This document shows positions 36,213-45,237 of a stretch of 64,000 nucleotides of DNA, in pieces. A program made the position numbers and the translations under genes. Below the pieces are notes generated by a model. That model had not been told where the DNA came from. It saw nothing but the letters and a program-made list of their open reading frames with translations, and ran no database searches. The stretch's first letter is position 1. Each line of letters begins with the position of its first letter. Source of the stretch: Mangrovibacterium marinum (GTDB lineage: Bacteria; Bacteroidota; Bacteroidia; Bacteroidales; Prolixibacteraceae); contig NZ_QAAD01000002.1 in assembly GCF_003046625.1 (NCBI RefSeq), forward strand, positions 272,241 to 336,240, read 5' to 3'.

Positions 36213-38459
36213 ATGGAGGACGGAATTAGCAAATTACAAACCAAGGCCGATCAGCGCTTAATTGCTGATTACTACGATGACCTTAGCCGATCGTTTGATC
36301 AACGCATCTCGGAACAAGACCGTGTGCGCATCCGAAAAGCATTCGAATTTGCCAACGAAGCCCATGCCGGAGTAAAACGCAAGTCCGGAGAACCGTACAT
36401 CATTCACCCGATTGCTGTAGCCAATATTGTTTCTGCGGAAATCGGGCTCGGAGCAACATCGATTATTGCAGCCATATTGCACGATGTAGTTGAAGATACC
36501 GACTACACCTTAACCGATATGGAAAATCTGTTTGGTGTCAAAGTAGCACGCATTGTTGACGGGCTAACCAAGCTCTCGGACGAGATGACCGCCCAGCACG
36601 ATTCGAAGCAAGCCATCAATTTTCGCAAAATGCTGATGACCCTTTCGGACGATGTTCGCGTGATCCTGATCAAGCTGGCCGACCGCCTCCACAACATGCG
36701 CACGCTCGAAAGTATGGCTCCGCACAAGCAACTTAAAATTGCGGCCGAAACCCTTTATATTTTTGCGCCACTTGCGCATCGCCTCGGCCTGTATGCCATT
36801 AAAACCGAACTCGAAGATTTAAGTTTAAAGTACAAACAGCCCGAAACATATAACCTCATCAAGTTTAGGCTGCACAGTCAAAAAGAACGACGCGATTATC
36901 TGGTCGATCAATTCATCACCCCCATTCAGGCTGAGTTGGCCAAAGAGGGAATCAACTTTACCATTTCGGGGCGGCTGAAATCCATCTATTCCATCTGGAA
37001 CAAGATGCAAAGCAAAGGAGTGTCCTTTGATGAAATTTACGACCTGATGGCCATCCGGATTGTTTTCCGGCCCAACGATTCCCGATCGGAAAAAAGACAA
37101 TGTTTTGATATCCTTTCCTTAATTACCGACATCTACAAGCCGAAACCCGACCGCATACGCGACTGGATTACCATTCCAAAAGCAAATGGTTACGAGGCCC
37201 TGCACGTCACGGTGATGGGGCCCGCCGGGAAATGGGTTGAAGTACAAATCCGCACCGAGCGCATGGATGCCATCGCCGAACGAGGATTTGCCGCACACTA
37301 TAAATATAAGGGCGACAGTTCGGCAGAGACAGAACTGGACCGTTGGCTGGAGAAGATTCGAGAGATGCTCCAAAATCCGGAGTCCGATGCCCTGGAGTTT
37401 CTGGACGAGTTTAAAATGAATCTGTACTCGCGCGAAATTGTTGTATTTACGCCGAAAGGGAAAATGGTCAACCTGCCGAAGGGAGCCACGGTCACCGATT
37501 TCGCCTACGAAATTCACACCGATCTGGGAAACCATTGCATTGGTGCAAAAATCAACCACAAGCTCATGCCCATGAGTCATGTGTTGTCCAGTGGCGATCA
37601 GGTTGAAATTCTGACCTCCAAGTCGCAACGCCCCGATATTGAGTGGCTGAAGTTTATCACCACAGCAAAAGCGAAATCCAAGATCAAACAAGCCTTCAAG
37701 CTCGACAAACGGCAACACCTGGAACAAGGTCGCGAGATCATTGAAGAGAAGCTCAAAGCCTTTAATATCAAACCGACTTCCGACACCCTCAAAAAAATAA
37801 CAGCCTACTACAACCTGTCCAACAAAGACCAGTTGTATGCTCAAATAGGCATGGGTTTTATCGACTTCAACGATATTGAAAACATCTTAAAATCGCGCCG
37901 CCAAAGCAAGCTGGCCAAATATTGGAAACTATCCTTCGGGAAAAAAGAAAACGATGAAGAAGTCGAATTCGATCTGCCCGACAAAAAGATCGATAAGAAA
38001 AACACCTTCATCCTGAAAGAAAATCCGGAAGAAACCAACTATACGCTGGCTAAGTGCTGCCAACCCATTCCGGGGGAAAACGTTTTAGGATACCTCACCT
38101 CGTCGAACCATGTGGTGATCCACAAGCGCAACTGTCCGGTTGCCAACAAACTGATGAGCCAGCACGGCGACCGGATTATCACGGCCGAGTGGACTAAATT
38201 CAAAAAACGATCGTACCTCACCCGTTTAAAAATGAATGGTTTCGACCGTGTTGGTATCGTTAGCGAGATCACCAATATCATCTCCAAGCTCAACAACATC
38301 AACATGCGCACTGTTATGTTTGACACTCACGACGGCATCTTCGAAGGCGAACTCTTTTTATACATTCACAACGTTGAAGACCTGAATAAACTGATTGCCC
38401 GACTTATGAAAATCAAAGGAATAGAACAGGTTGAACGGATGGAACGGGTCGAGGATTAA
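36213..38459 (+). CDS. RelA/SpoT family (p)ppGpp synthetase/hydrolase
   Basis: A bifunctional stringent-response enzyme of 748 residues. The HD hydrolase domain (residues about 45-150) has IIAAILHDVVEDT and LIKLADRLHNMRTL, so hydrolase residues are intact. The synthetase domain (about 230-350) has GRLKSIYSIWNKM, YDLMAIRIVF and GYEALHVTVMGP. TGS follows (VVFTPKGKMVNLPKGATVTD), then a zinc-finger-like region with CCQPIPG and a C-terminal ACT domain. The ATG at 36213 was preferred over an in-frame TTG 18 nt upstream. It stands alone between the GT4 and fur genes. Confidence 0.95.
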   Translation: MEDGISKLQTKADQRLIADYYDDLSRSFDQRISEQDRVRIRKAFEFANEAHAGVKRKSGEPYIIHPIAVANIVSAEIGLGATSIIAAILHDVVEDTDYTLTDMENLFGVKVARIVDGLTKLSDEMTAQHDSKQAINFRKMLMTLSDDVRVILIKLADRLHNMRTLESMAPHKQLKIAAETLYIFAPLAHRLGLYAIKTELEDLSLKYKQPETYNLIKFRLHSQKERRDYLVDQFITPIQAELAKEGINFTISGRLKSIYSIWNKMQSKGVSFDEIYDLMAIRIVFRPNDSRSEKRQCFDILSLITDIYKPKPDRIRDWITIPKANGYEALHVTVMGPAGKWVEVQIRTERMDAIAERGFAAHYKYKGDSSAETELDRWLEKIREMLQNPESDALEFLDEFKMNLYSREIVVFTPKGKMVNLPKGATVTDFAYEIHTDLGNHCIGAKINHKLMPMSHVLSSGDQVEILTSKSQRPDIEWLKFITTAKAKSKIKQAFKLDKRQHLEQGREIIEEKLKAFNIKPTSDTLKKITAYYNLSNKDQLYAQIGMGFIDFNDIENILKSRRQSKLAKYWKLSFGKKENDEEVEFDLPDKKIDKKNTFILKENPEETNYTLAKCCQPIPGENVLGYLTSSNHVVIHKRNCPVANKLMSQHGDRIITAEWTKFKKRSYLTRLKMNGFDRVGIVSEITNIISKLNNINMRTVMFDTHDGIFEGELFLYIHNVEDLNKLIARLMKIKGIEQVERMERVED

Positions 38460-38493
38460 TTTTTATTTAGTCTAAACTATTATAAATTTTTCC

Positions 38494-38501
38494 TATTTTT
38501 G
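38494..38501 (+). promoter_or_regulatory. -7 promoter element of the Fur-family gene
   Basis: TATTTTTG matches TAnnTTTG, 25 nt before the ATG; a TTTA lies about 24 nt upstream. Confidence 0.5.
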
Positions 38502-38526
38502 GGCATTATTTAAAATTAGATTGAAT

Positions 38527-38967
38527 ATGAATAGCCCCCGTACGCGAGAGACCGTTAAAAACATGTTTACGGAATATTTGGAGAAGAACGGGCACCGGAA
38601 AACACCTGAACGATTTGCGATTTTGGAAGAGATTTACTCCCGTGAAGGTCATTTCGATATCGAATCCTTGTACATTTCGATGAAAAACAAGAACTACAGA
38701 GTCAGCCGCGCAACCCTGTACAACACCATCGACTTACTATTGGAATGCAAATTGGTCGTAAAACACCAGTTTGGGAAAAACATTGCTCAGTTTGAGCGTG
38801 CTTTTGCAACCCTGCAGCACGACCACATCATTGACACCAACAGCGGGAAAGTGCAGGAATTTTACGACCCGCGAATCCGCGAAATCATCGAAGAGGCCTG
38901 TTTAAAACACAATTTTAAGCTATCGCACCACACGCTTTACATTTATGGCGAACAAATTAACAAGTAG
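38527..38967 (+). CDS. Fur-family transcriptional regulator, lacking the CxxC zinc site
   Basis: A DNA-binding repressor of 146 residues. The winged helix is [20 protein letters not shown] then [20 protein letters not shown]. The dimerisation domain keeps the QHDHII stretch and HHTLYIYGE, but the structural zinc cysteines (CxxC after HDH) are absent: the segment reads [12 protein letters not shown]. Metal sensing may therefore differ from classical Fur, Zur or PerR; the class cannot be assigned. ATG at 38527 was chosen over a TTG six nt upstream. It lies just before purA, but a terminator separates them. Confidence 0.88.
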   Translation: MNSPRTRETVKNMFTEYLEKNGHRKTPERFAILEEIYSREGHFDIESLYISMKNKNYRVSRATLYNTIDLLLECKLVVKHQFGKNIAQFERAFATLQHDHIIDTNSGKVQEFYDPRIREIIEEACLKHNFKLSHHTLYIYGEQINK

Positions 38968-38993
38968 CAGCTTGTAAACTCATTATAAATTAG

Positions 38994-39024
38994 AATCCTC
39001 GATACAGATCGGAGGATTTTTTTT
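38994..39024 (+). terminator. intrinsic terminator of the Fur-family gene
   Basis: AATCCTC and GAGGATT arms with an 11-nt loop, then eight T counting those ending the stem. Confidence 0.85.
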
Positions 39025-39156
39025 CGCCTTAAGCCAAAATAATTTGTAATTTTAGCAGCCAAATAAAAATCGATCTGGCACCGTGGAAATTTAGCCTCAA
39101 GCATACCGGCTAGCTTCCGCGGTTTAATATGTCTGCGAATTTGTAAAAAACTGATA

Positions 39157-40431
39157 ATGAAAGTAGATGTCATTTTAGGTCTCCAATGGGGAGACGAAGG
39201 AAAGGGAAAAATTGTTGATGTCTTAACCCCAAAATACGATGCAATCTCCCGCTTTCAAGGAGGCCCCAATGCCGGGCACACACTCGAAATTGGAAATTTA
39301 AAGCACGTCCTTCACACCATCCCCTCCGGAATTTTCCACGAAAATAAAGCAAATATCATCGGCAACGGTGTGGTATTGGATCCGATCATCTTCAAAAAAG
39401 AAATTGAAGGAATTCAGAAACTGGGGATCGACCTGCACAAAAACCTCTATATCTCGAAAAAGGCCCATCTGATTATGCCCACCCACAAGTTGTTGGATGC
39501 AGCATCGGAAGCAGCCAAAGGAGATACCAAAATCGGATCGACCTTGAAAGGAATCGGCCCGACATACAAAGATAAAATTGGTCGCGATGGACTGCGTGTC
39601 GGTGACCTGGTTGAGAATTTCGAAGAAAAATACAACAGCCGCATCGCAGCACACAAAGAATTATTGGAGAAATTTTACAATTTCGACTACGCGGACTTAC
39701 TCGAACAATGGGAAAAAGAATGGATGGAAGGCGTGGAAATCCTCAAATCATTCACCTTGGTCGACAGCGAGCACATGATTAACGACCTGATTCTGGAGGA
39801 GAAATCGGTTTTAGCCGAAGGTGCTCAAGGAACCCTGCTCGACATCGACTTTGGCTCGTATCCCTTTGTAACTTCATCGAACACCATTTGTGCCGGAGCT
39901 TGTACCGGACTGGGCATTGCGCCTCAAAAAGTTGGCGAAGTGTTCGGTATCTTTAAAGCTTACTGTACCCGCGTTGGTATGGGACCATTCCCGACGGAAC
40001 TATTCTGCGAAACAGGTCAAAAGTTACGCGATGCCGGGAACGAGTACGGTTCAACAACAGGACGCCCCCGCCGTTGCGGATGGCTGGACCTGGTAGCCTT
40101 GAAATACTCGATCATGATCAATGGCGTGACTGAATTATTTATGATGAAGGCCGACGTTTTGGATAAGTTCGACACCATTAAGGTTTGTACCGGATACGAA
40201 GTCGACGGTGAAGTGACCGACAAATTCCCCTTCGAGCTGAACGAAAATGTGAAACCGGTGTATGTTGAATTACCAGGATGGAACAAAGATCTGACAGAGC
40301 TCACGCATCAGAATGAGTTCCCCGAAGAATTCAACAACTACATTAACTTCATCGAAGAAGAAACGGGATTGCCGATAACGATTGCTTCTGTTGGGCCAAA
40401 CCGTGCTCAAACAATCATGATCGAAAAATAG
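39157..40431 (+). CDS. purA: adenylosuccinate synthetase
   Basis: Forms adenylosuccinate from IMP, aspartate and GTP in AMP synthesis. It is 424 residues. The GTP-binding P-loop is LGLQWGDEGKGKIVD, followed by QGGPNAGHT and GIGPTYKDK; the IMP/aspartate loops read EGAQGTLLDIDFGSYPFVT and GSTTGRPRRCGW. It begins about 130 nt after the Fur-gene terminator; TAATTTTA at 39047-39054 is a possible weak -7 element. It is monocistronic with its own terminator, and downstream lies the repeat-rich gap. Confidence 0.97.
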   Translation: MKVDVILGLQWGDEGKGKIVDVLTPKYDAISRFQGGPNAGHTLEIGNLKHVLHTIPSGIFHENKANIIGNGVVLDPIIFKKEIEGIQKLGIDLHKNLYISKKAHLIMPTHKLLDAASEAAKGDTKIGSTLKGIGPTYKDKIGRDGLRVGDLVENFEEKYNSRIAAHKELLEKFYNFDYADLLEQWEKEWMEGVEILKSFTLVDSEHMINDLILEEKSVLAEGAQGTLLDIDFGSYPFVTSSNTICAGACTGLGIAPQKVGEVFGIFKAYCTRVGMGPFPTELFCETGQKLRDAGNEYGSTTGRPRRCGWLDLVALKYSIMINGVTELFMMKADVLDKFDTIKVCTGYEVDGEVTDKFPFELNENVKPVYVELPGWNKDLTELTHQNEFPEEFNNYINFIEEETGLPITIASVGPNRAQTIMIEK

Positions 40432-40450
40432 CCCCCAACAACATACCGAT

Positions 40451-40479
40451 AAAAAAAGAGCTCTTTGGGCTCTTTTTTT
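40451..40479 (+). terminator. intrinsic terminator of purA
   Basis: AAAGAGC and GCTCTTT arms with seven T after the stem; the repeat copy begins at the following base. Confidence 0.88.
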
Positions 40480-40635
40480 GAAAGTCTACCACGTAAAGTA
40501 GCTAAGCCTCAATGTCGATCAAGTTTTTGAATAGATGTGGAATGACAACCCGACAACTTATGAAAACAACGACAACAGCATAGTCGAAAACTACGACACT
40601 TTCATCCCTGTTGGTGATTCCCCGGAATCATGTAG
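40480..40635 (+). repeat. dispersed repeat, copy 4 (A block then B block)
   Basis: A block 40480-40580 (GAAAGTCTACC...ACGACAACAGCA) is 101 bp and identical to 41116-41216 except for one base. B block 40597-40635 (CACTTTCATCCCTGTTGGTG, then GATTCCCCGGAATC and ATGTAG) is identical to 41065-41103. A T-run follows. Confidence 0.85.
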
Positions 40636-41064
40636 GTTTTTTCTGAAAGTCTCTTCGGGTGATGTGGTTTCCAAACCGCATCTGGGATGTATTAAATAGG
40701 GGTTCAGCGTCAACCGGTAGCCAGGCTTCTTTTGTAGCAAACCAGCGCTGATGAGCGTTGCCCCAAAACTGGCTGTTTTTCACTCCTACTTTTGCGCAAT
40801 TCGGATCTTTTGTCCTACCGGACGGGTTTTCATCTTTGGCTTGCCCCAAAGACGAAACAGAAAACGCAAGGCTTATTTTTATCTTCAGGTGTCAGCTTCC
40901 GAAAGCTAAGTTCAGCCGGGTGATCTCCTTTCCGGCAGCTGCCGGATCGGAGCTTCCCGGATTCACTAAGCTTCCGGTTCACCTCTCACCATCGATAAAA
41001 AGTAGGCCGGTCCCGCTCCGAGCGAGCTTCCGTCTTCTCTTAAATGCCTTCAGCTGTCTTCCAC
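40636..41064. other. unexplained DNA between direct B blocks
   Basis: About 430 bp bounded by two identical 39-bp B blocks in direct orientation. It includes a minus-strand open frame (40628-40849) reading DPNCAKVGVKNSQFWGNAHQ and a plus-strand frame (40758-41117), neither with a recognisable domain. Small palindromes occur (CCGGCAGCTGCCGG near 40932-40945). It may be decayed mobile DNA; origin unknown. Confidence 0.45.
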
Positions 41065-41216
41065 CACTTTCATCCCTGTTGGTGATTCCCCGGAATCATG
41101 TAGTTTTTTTTTTTTGAAAGCCTACCACGTAAAGTAGCTAAGCCTCAATGTCGATCAAGTTTTTGAATAGATGTGGAATGACAACCCGACAACTTATGAA
41201 AACAACGACAACAGCA
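41065..41216 (+). repeat. dispersed repeat, copy 5 (B block then A block)
   Basis: B block 41065-41103, a 12-nt T-rich junction, then A block 41116-41216. The block order is reversed relative to copy 4, as expected if units were once in tandem and later interrupted. Confidence 0.85.
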
Positions 41217-41570
41217 AATTTCGCGGCGTGCTAATCATTATTAAACAACGAACCAGCCAGTTTTTACCCGATCATCAGAGTTGCAGAATCCAGCTCATTC
41301 CTGTCATAATTCGTCCGCTTTCCCTTTGCCTAAAATTGGCATTTCATTACCTTTAAACCCGCTTGATGTGGGATAAAAACACTTTACGAAGCATGATTCA
41401 AACTTAAGTGCGCAAATATAAGAGAATCATATCTTCTAAAACTTACTGAACTGTTTTGTGTTACAGTTTACAGAGCAAGAAAACGCCTCTCGTTTGTTTT
41501 TCGGGCTTTTCTTATCTGTGGCTCAAACAAGTGGTTTACATATTAGAATAGAGAAAAAACGATTGACACA

Positions 41571-42701
41571 ATGGACATCATCCGCCCGACGCTGCTATTA
41601 GACAAAGAAGTTTGTTTGCAAAATATTGCCAGGATGGCTCAAAAGACCAAAGCTAAAGGCTTAATCTTCCGTCCGCACTTTAAAACCCATCAGTCTGCCG
41701 GAATCGGAAACTGGTTCAGGGATTACGGCGTTACGGCAATTACGGTATCATCAGTAAGTATGGCGCAGTATTTTGCGCAAAACGGATGGGACGATATCAC
41801 CATCGCTTTTCCGGTGAATATTTACGAAGTTGATGCCATTAACGCGCTGGCTAAAAACATCCGGTTAAACCTGCTCATCGAGAATCTGGAGTCGGTGCAA
41901 ATGCTGACCCACAAGATCAGCCAGGAAGTGGGTGTCTTTATTGAAATTGATACCGGCCACAACCGGACAGGAATTGCCCCAAATAAATTTCACGGGATCA
42001 ATGCCATGCTCGATGTGATCAAAGCCAATCAGAAATTCCAATTCAAAGGTTTTTTATCGCACACGGGGCACACCTATCAGGCTCAAAGTAAACAAGATAT
42101 CTACAACCGGCACTTTGATGCGCTGCTCAAAATGAGAGCATTGAAAAACTATTATCTGAAAGATTTTCCAGATCTCATTTTATCGCTGGGCGACACACCA
42201 TCGGCAGCTCTATGCGAGAATTTCAACGGTATCGACGAGCTCCGCCCGGGGAATTTTGTGTTTTTCGATCTGATGCAGTATAAGCTAGGTGCATGCAATT
42301 TCAACGACATTGCCTTGCGCTTGGTATGCCCGGTCATCAGCCGTCACGGCAGCCGCAGCGAGGTGATCATCTACGGTGGCGCTGCCCATATTTCCAAAGA
42401 TTCGATCATCAACCTCGACGGAAAAAGCCTTTACGGTCAGGTTGTCATCAACAAAAATGGTAAAAAGACGCTGCTGGACGAAAGAAACTACCTGTACAAG
42501 TTAAGCCAGGAGCATGGTGTCATCCGCACCACGCTTCAGGAATTTCACAATTTTGCCGTTGGCGACCTGGTTGAGATCATCCCTGCACACAGCTGCCTTA
42601 CGGCCAATCTGATGGGTGAATACCTCACCACCGAAGGCGAATGGATTCCGATGATGAGCAAAGATTTTCATCGCTCCGCAAGCAGCCCGGTTCCGGAATA
42701 G
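41571..42701 (+). CDS. PLP-dependent enzyme of the D-threonine aldolase / D-serine dehydratase-like family
   Basis: A fold-type III PLP enzyme, 376 residues. The N-terminal alanine-racemase-like barrel has the PLP lysine in IFRPHFKTHQ (K38) and GVFIEIDTGHNRTGI near residue 125. The C-terminal D-ser_dehydrat-type domain contains VGDLVEIIPAHSCLTANLMG, whose HxC pair binds a divalent metal in known members. The reaction is probably cleavage or deamination of a D-amino acid or a 3-hydroxy amino acid; substrate unassigned. It is followed 86 bp later by ppx on the same strand. Confidence 0.85.
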   Translation: MDIIRPTLLLDKEVCLQNIARMAQKTKAKGLIFRPHFKTHQSAGIGNWFRDYGVTAITVSSVSMAQYFAQNGWDDITIAFPVNIYEVDAINALAKNIRLNLLIENLESVQMLTHKISQEVGVFIEIDTGHNRTGIAPNKFHGINAMLDVIKANQKFQFKGFLSHTGHTYQAQSKQDIYNRHFDALLKMRALKNYYLKDFPDLILSLGDTPSAALCENFNGIDELRPGNFVFFDLMQYKLGACNFNDIALRLVCPVISRHGSRSEVIIYGGAAHISKDSIINLDGKSLYGQVVINKNGKKTLLDERNYLYKLSQEHGVIRTTLQEFHNFAVGDLVEIIPAHSCLTANLMGEYLTTEGEWIPMMSKDFHRSASSPVPE

Positions 42702-42787
42702 TTCCGCCGGCGATAAACATTTTCATCGGGCAAGTGCACCGGCCAGGCGGCTTGTGCTACCTTTACCATCAACAAAACAGACATCGC

Positions 42788-43705
42788 ATGAAACTGGCCA
42801 TAATCGATCTGGGCACGAACACCTGTAATTTATTAATTGCAGGTATCAACCAACACAGTTACCAATTTCACTATCAGGGAAAGGTAGGCGTGAAGTTGGG
42901 CAAAGGGGGGATTCATAAAAACTTACTCAGCCCCGAAGCTTTCGACCGCGCGGTGGCGGCCTTTAATCAGCACAATCATACCATCGACCAATTCGGTGGG
43001 GTTGACCGCCTTATTGCGATCGCCACTTCTGCTGTTCGCGATGCCAGCAACAAAGACGAATTTACACGAACACTCCTCGAAAAAACGGGCATTCCGCTAA
43101 CCATCGTCAGCGGCGACGAAGAAGCCCGCTTAATCTGTCAGGGTGTGAAACTCGCCTTTGGTGATCTGCCCGACAATAGCCTCATCCTGGATATTGGCGG
43201 AGGAAGCAACGAGTTCATCCAAACACAAAACGATCGGGTTAGCTGGAAAGAAAGCTTCCCGCTGGGCATGGCACGTGTGGTCGAAAAATTTCCGATTAGC
43301 AACCCCATTCGTCCTTCGGAAGCCGAGGCAATTGAACAATGGTTTTCGAGCGGACTAAGTGCACTTTGGCAACAGTGCCGCGAAAAGCCGCCAACAAGTC
43401 TGATCGGTTGTTCGGGAGCCTTTGACACTTTAGCCGACTTAATTGACAACACCGCTCCCGGCACGAAATCGCGGGTGAGGCAGGAAATCAGCATCAGCCA
43501 ATTCAACGAGGTGACCGACACCATCATTGGCTCAACCACCGAATACCGCTCTCAACTGGCAGCCATGGAGCCGTTACGGATCGAAATGATTGTTCCGGCT
43601 TTCATCCTGATTAAACTGGTGTTGAAAAAGTTAAAGATCAAGAAAATGATCCAAACTGATTTTGCTTTGCGCGAAGGTGTTTTGCTTGAATGGATTAATC
43701 ATTAA
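42788..43705 (+). CDS. exopolyphosphatase / guanosine pentaphosphate phosphatase family protein
   Basis: An ASKHA-fold phosphatase of the Ppx/GppA family, 305 residues, the short single-module form without the C-terminal HD region. The N-terminus MKLAIIDLGTNTCNLLIA carries phosphate loop 1 and NSLILDIGGGSNEFI is loop 2; SAVRDASNKDEF and IVSGDEEARLICQGV lie between. The ATG at 42788 was chosen because it puts the beta strand at the usual position; an upstream in-frame ATG overlaps the preceding gene. It either trims polyphosphate or hydrolyses pppGpp. A TACCTTTA element 23 nt upstream may be a promoter. Confidence 0.92.
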   Translation: MKLAIIDLGTNTCNLLIAGINQHSYQFHYQGKVGVKLGKGGIHKNLLSPEAFDRAVAAFNQHNHTIDQFGGVDRLIAIATSAVRDASNKDEFTRTLLEKTGIPLTIVSGDEEARLICQGVKLAFGDLPDNSLILDIGGGSNEFIQTQNDRVSWKESFPLGMARVVEKFPISNPIRPSEAEAIEQWFSSGLSALWQQCREKPPTSLIGCSGAFDTLADLIDNTAPGTKSRVRQEISISQFNEVTDTIIGSTTEYRSQLAAMEPLRIEMIVPAFILIKLVLKKLKIKKMIQTDFALREGVLLEWINH

Positions 43706-43710
43706 TTTTG
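43681..43710 (+). promoter_or_regulatory. promoter of the sigma-54-type regulator gene
   Basis: TTTG (43681-43684), 18-nt spacer, TAATTTTG (43703-43710), a full Bacteroidota match, placed inside the end of ppx. The ATG is 27 nt downstream. Confidence 0.7.
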
Positions 43711-43736
43711 CTACTCAACCCTAAAAAAAACAGAAT

Positions 43737-44900
43737 ATGTCAAAAATACTTGTAGTCGACGATGAACGCAGCATCCGCAACACGCTGAAAGATATTCTTG
43801 AGTACGAAAAGTATCAGGTTGATGTCGCCGAAGACGGAAATGCCGGGCTGAATTTGGTCAAAAAGAACGAGTACGACATTGTTTTGTGCGACATAAAGAT
43901 GCAGGGCATGGACGGCATTGAGGTGCTGGGAAAAATCCAGGAAGCAGGGATTGACACCCCGGTAGTGATGATTTCGGGGCATGGCAATATCGACACCGCT
44001 GTAGAGTCGATCAAAAAAGGCGCTTACGATTTCATTGAAAAACCCCTCGATTTAAACCGGCTGTTGATAACCATCCGCAACGCTATGGATAAATCGAGCC
44101 TGCTGACCGAAACCAAAGTGCTGAAAAAGAAAGTCAGTAAAAAATACGAAATGGTTGGAAAATCGGGAGCCATCAAAAAAATTATTGATATGGCCGACCG
44201 TGTGGCGCCAACCGACGCACGGGTGTTAATCACCGGATCGAACGGAACCGGTAAAGAACTGATTGCCCGCCGGTTGCATGAAAAAAGCAACCGCTCGGCC
44301 CAGCCCTTTGTCGAGGTAAACTGCGCCGCCATACCATCAGAGCTCATCGAGAGCGAACTGTTCGGCCACGAAAAAGGAGCCTTTACCTCAGCGATGAAAC
44401 AACGCAAGGGGAAATTTGAACAAGCCGACGGTGGCACCTTGTTCTTGGATGAAATCGGCGACATGAGCCTTTCGGCACAAGCCAAGGTACTGCGGGCCCT
44501 CCAGGAGAACATCATCACCCGCGTTGGCGGCGACAAACCCATCAAAGTTGATGTACGCGTACTGGCTGCAACCAACAAAAACCTCAGTGAGGAAATTGAA
44601 AAGGGCAATTTCCGCGAAGACCTTTACCACCGGCTGAGTGTGATCCTGATCCAGGTTCCCGCCTTAAACGAGCGCCCCGAAGATATCCCCTTGCTGGCCG
44701 ATCATTTTATCAACCAAATATGCGGAGAGTACGGCATGCCAATAAAAACAATTGAGCAGGATGCTATCGAGAAATTACAGCAAATGAAATGGACCGGCAA
44801 CATCCGCGAATTCAGAAATGTGATTGAAAGATTGATCATTTTGTGCGACAAGAAAATCACCGGGAATGATGTGGATGCCTTTGCTGCCCCGCTGAAGTAA
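43737..44900 (+). CDS. sigma-54-type response regulator without DNA-binding domain
   Basis: A two-domain regulator of 387 residues. The receiver (1-120) has ILVVDDE, phospho-Asp in YDIVLCDIKMQGMDG and EKPLD. The AAA+ domain has Walker A ITGSNGTGKELI, Walker B GGTLFLDEIGDM and RALQENIITRVGG. Two features are unusual: the loop that touches sigma-54 reads GAFTSA instead of GAFTGA (about residue 214), and the protein ends at GNIREFRNVIERLIILCDKK plus 13 residues, with no Fis-type helix-turn-helix. It may act in solution or on a partner. No kinase gene is adjacent. Confidence 0.9.
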   Translation: MSKILVVDDERSIRNTLKDILEYEKYQVDVAEDGNAGLNLVKKNEYDIVLCDIKMQGMDGIEVLGKIQEAGIDTPVVMISGHGNIDTAVESIKKGAYDFIEKPLDLNRLLITIRNAMDKSSLLTETKVLKKKVSKKYEMVGKSGAIKKIIDMADRVAPTDARVLITGSNGTGKELIARRLHEKSNRSAQPFVEVNCAAIPSELIESELFGHEKGAFTSAMKQRKGKFEQADGGTLFLDEIGDMSLSAQAKVLRALQENIITRVGGDKPIKVDVRVLAATNKNLSEEIEKGNFREDLYHRLSVILIQVPALNERPEDIPLLADHFINQICGEYGMPIKTIEQDAIEKLQQMKWTGNIREFRNVIERLIILCDKKITGNDVDAFAAPLK

Positions 44901-45237
44901 TTCCCAGCCCGGGAAGGACAACAAGAACTGCCCAAAGCGGTTTTCCGAAAAATATCGGCTAATTTTCGAAAGAAAGAAAACATCTTTTCCGATTCGTTGT
45001 TTAGTATCACATAAAAGATTGTAGTTCTTTCACAAACGATATAAAAGGGTAACCTCTGAATACGGTAAGTTTATTTGTTGTTGTCATGGCGTATTTTTAT
45101 AACATTTAACCGGGCTTTGTCCGGATGCTCACCGTTATTCAGGGGTTTTTTATTGTTCGCCTACTTCCGCGTCAATGCTTCTCTGTATTTTCAAAATTCA
45201 TTACCTTGTCAATTTCCCTTAAAGATAATGTTAACCA
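44901..45237. other. intergenic region with no gene seen
   Basis: About 340 bp of AT-rich DNA between the regulator gene and the DUF2079 gene. No hairpin with U-tract, promoter with both elements, or coding frame was recognised. Confidence 0.45.

Larger units (their letters stand above)
40432..41570. other. large intergenic region made mainly of repeats
   Basis: About 1.1 kb with no convincing gene. It starts with the purA terminator, then repeat copy 4, about 430 bp of unexplained DNA (40636-41064), repeat copy 5, and an AT-rich leader into the PLP-enzyme gene. Confidence 0.7.

Noticed and set aside
37119..37844. Long minus-strand frame of 241 codons
   Set aside because: It lies fully inside the Rel/Spo gene, whose motifs are complete; the antisense frame has no domain.
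40758..41117. Open frame of 119 codons between the two repeat copies
   Set aside because: It runs into repeat B block, has no known domain or start context, and looks like spacer DNA.
44024..44608. Long minus-strand frame of 194 codons
   Set aside because: It is antisense to the NtrC-like regulator and has no recognisable domain.
44901..45010. Possible missing helix-turn-helix of the NtrC-like regulator after a frameshift
   Set aside because: None of the frames after the stop read like a Fis-type HTH, so a true truncation is more likely than a sequencing error.
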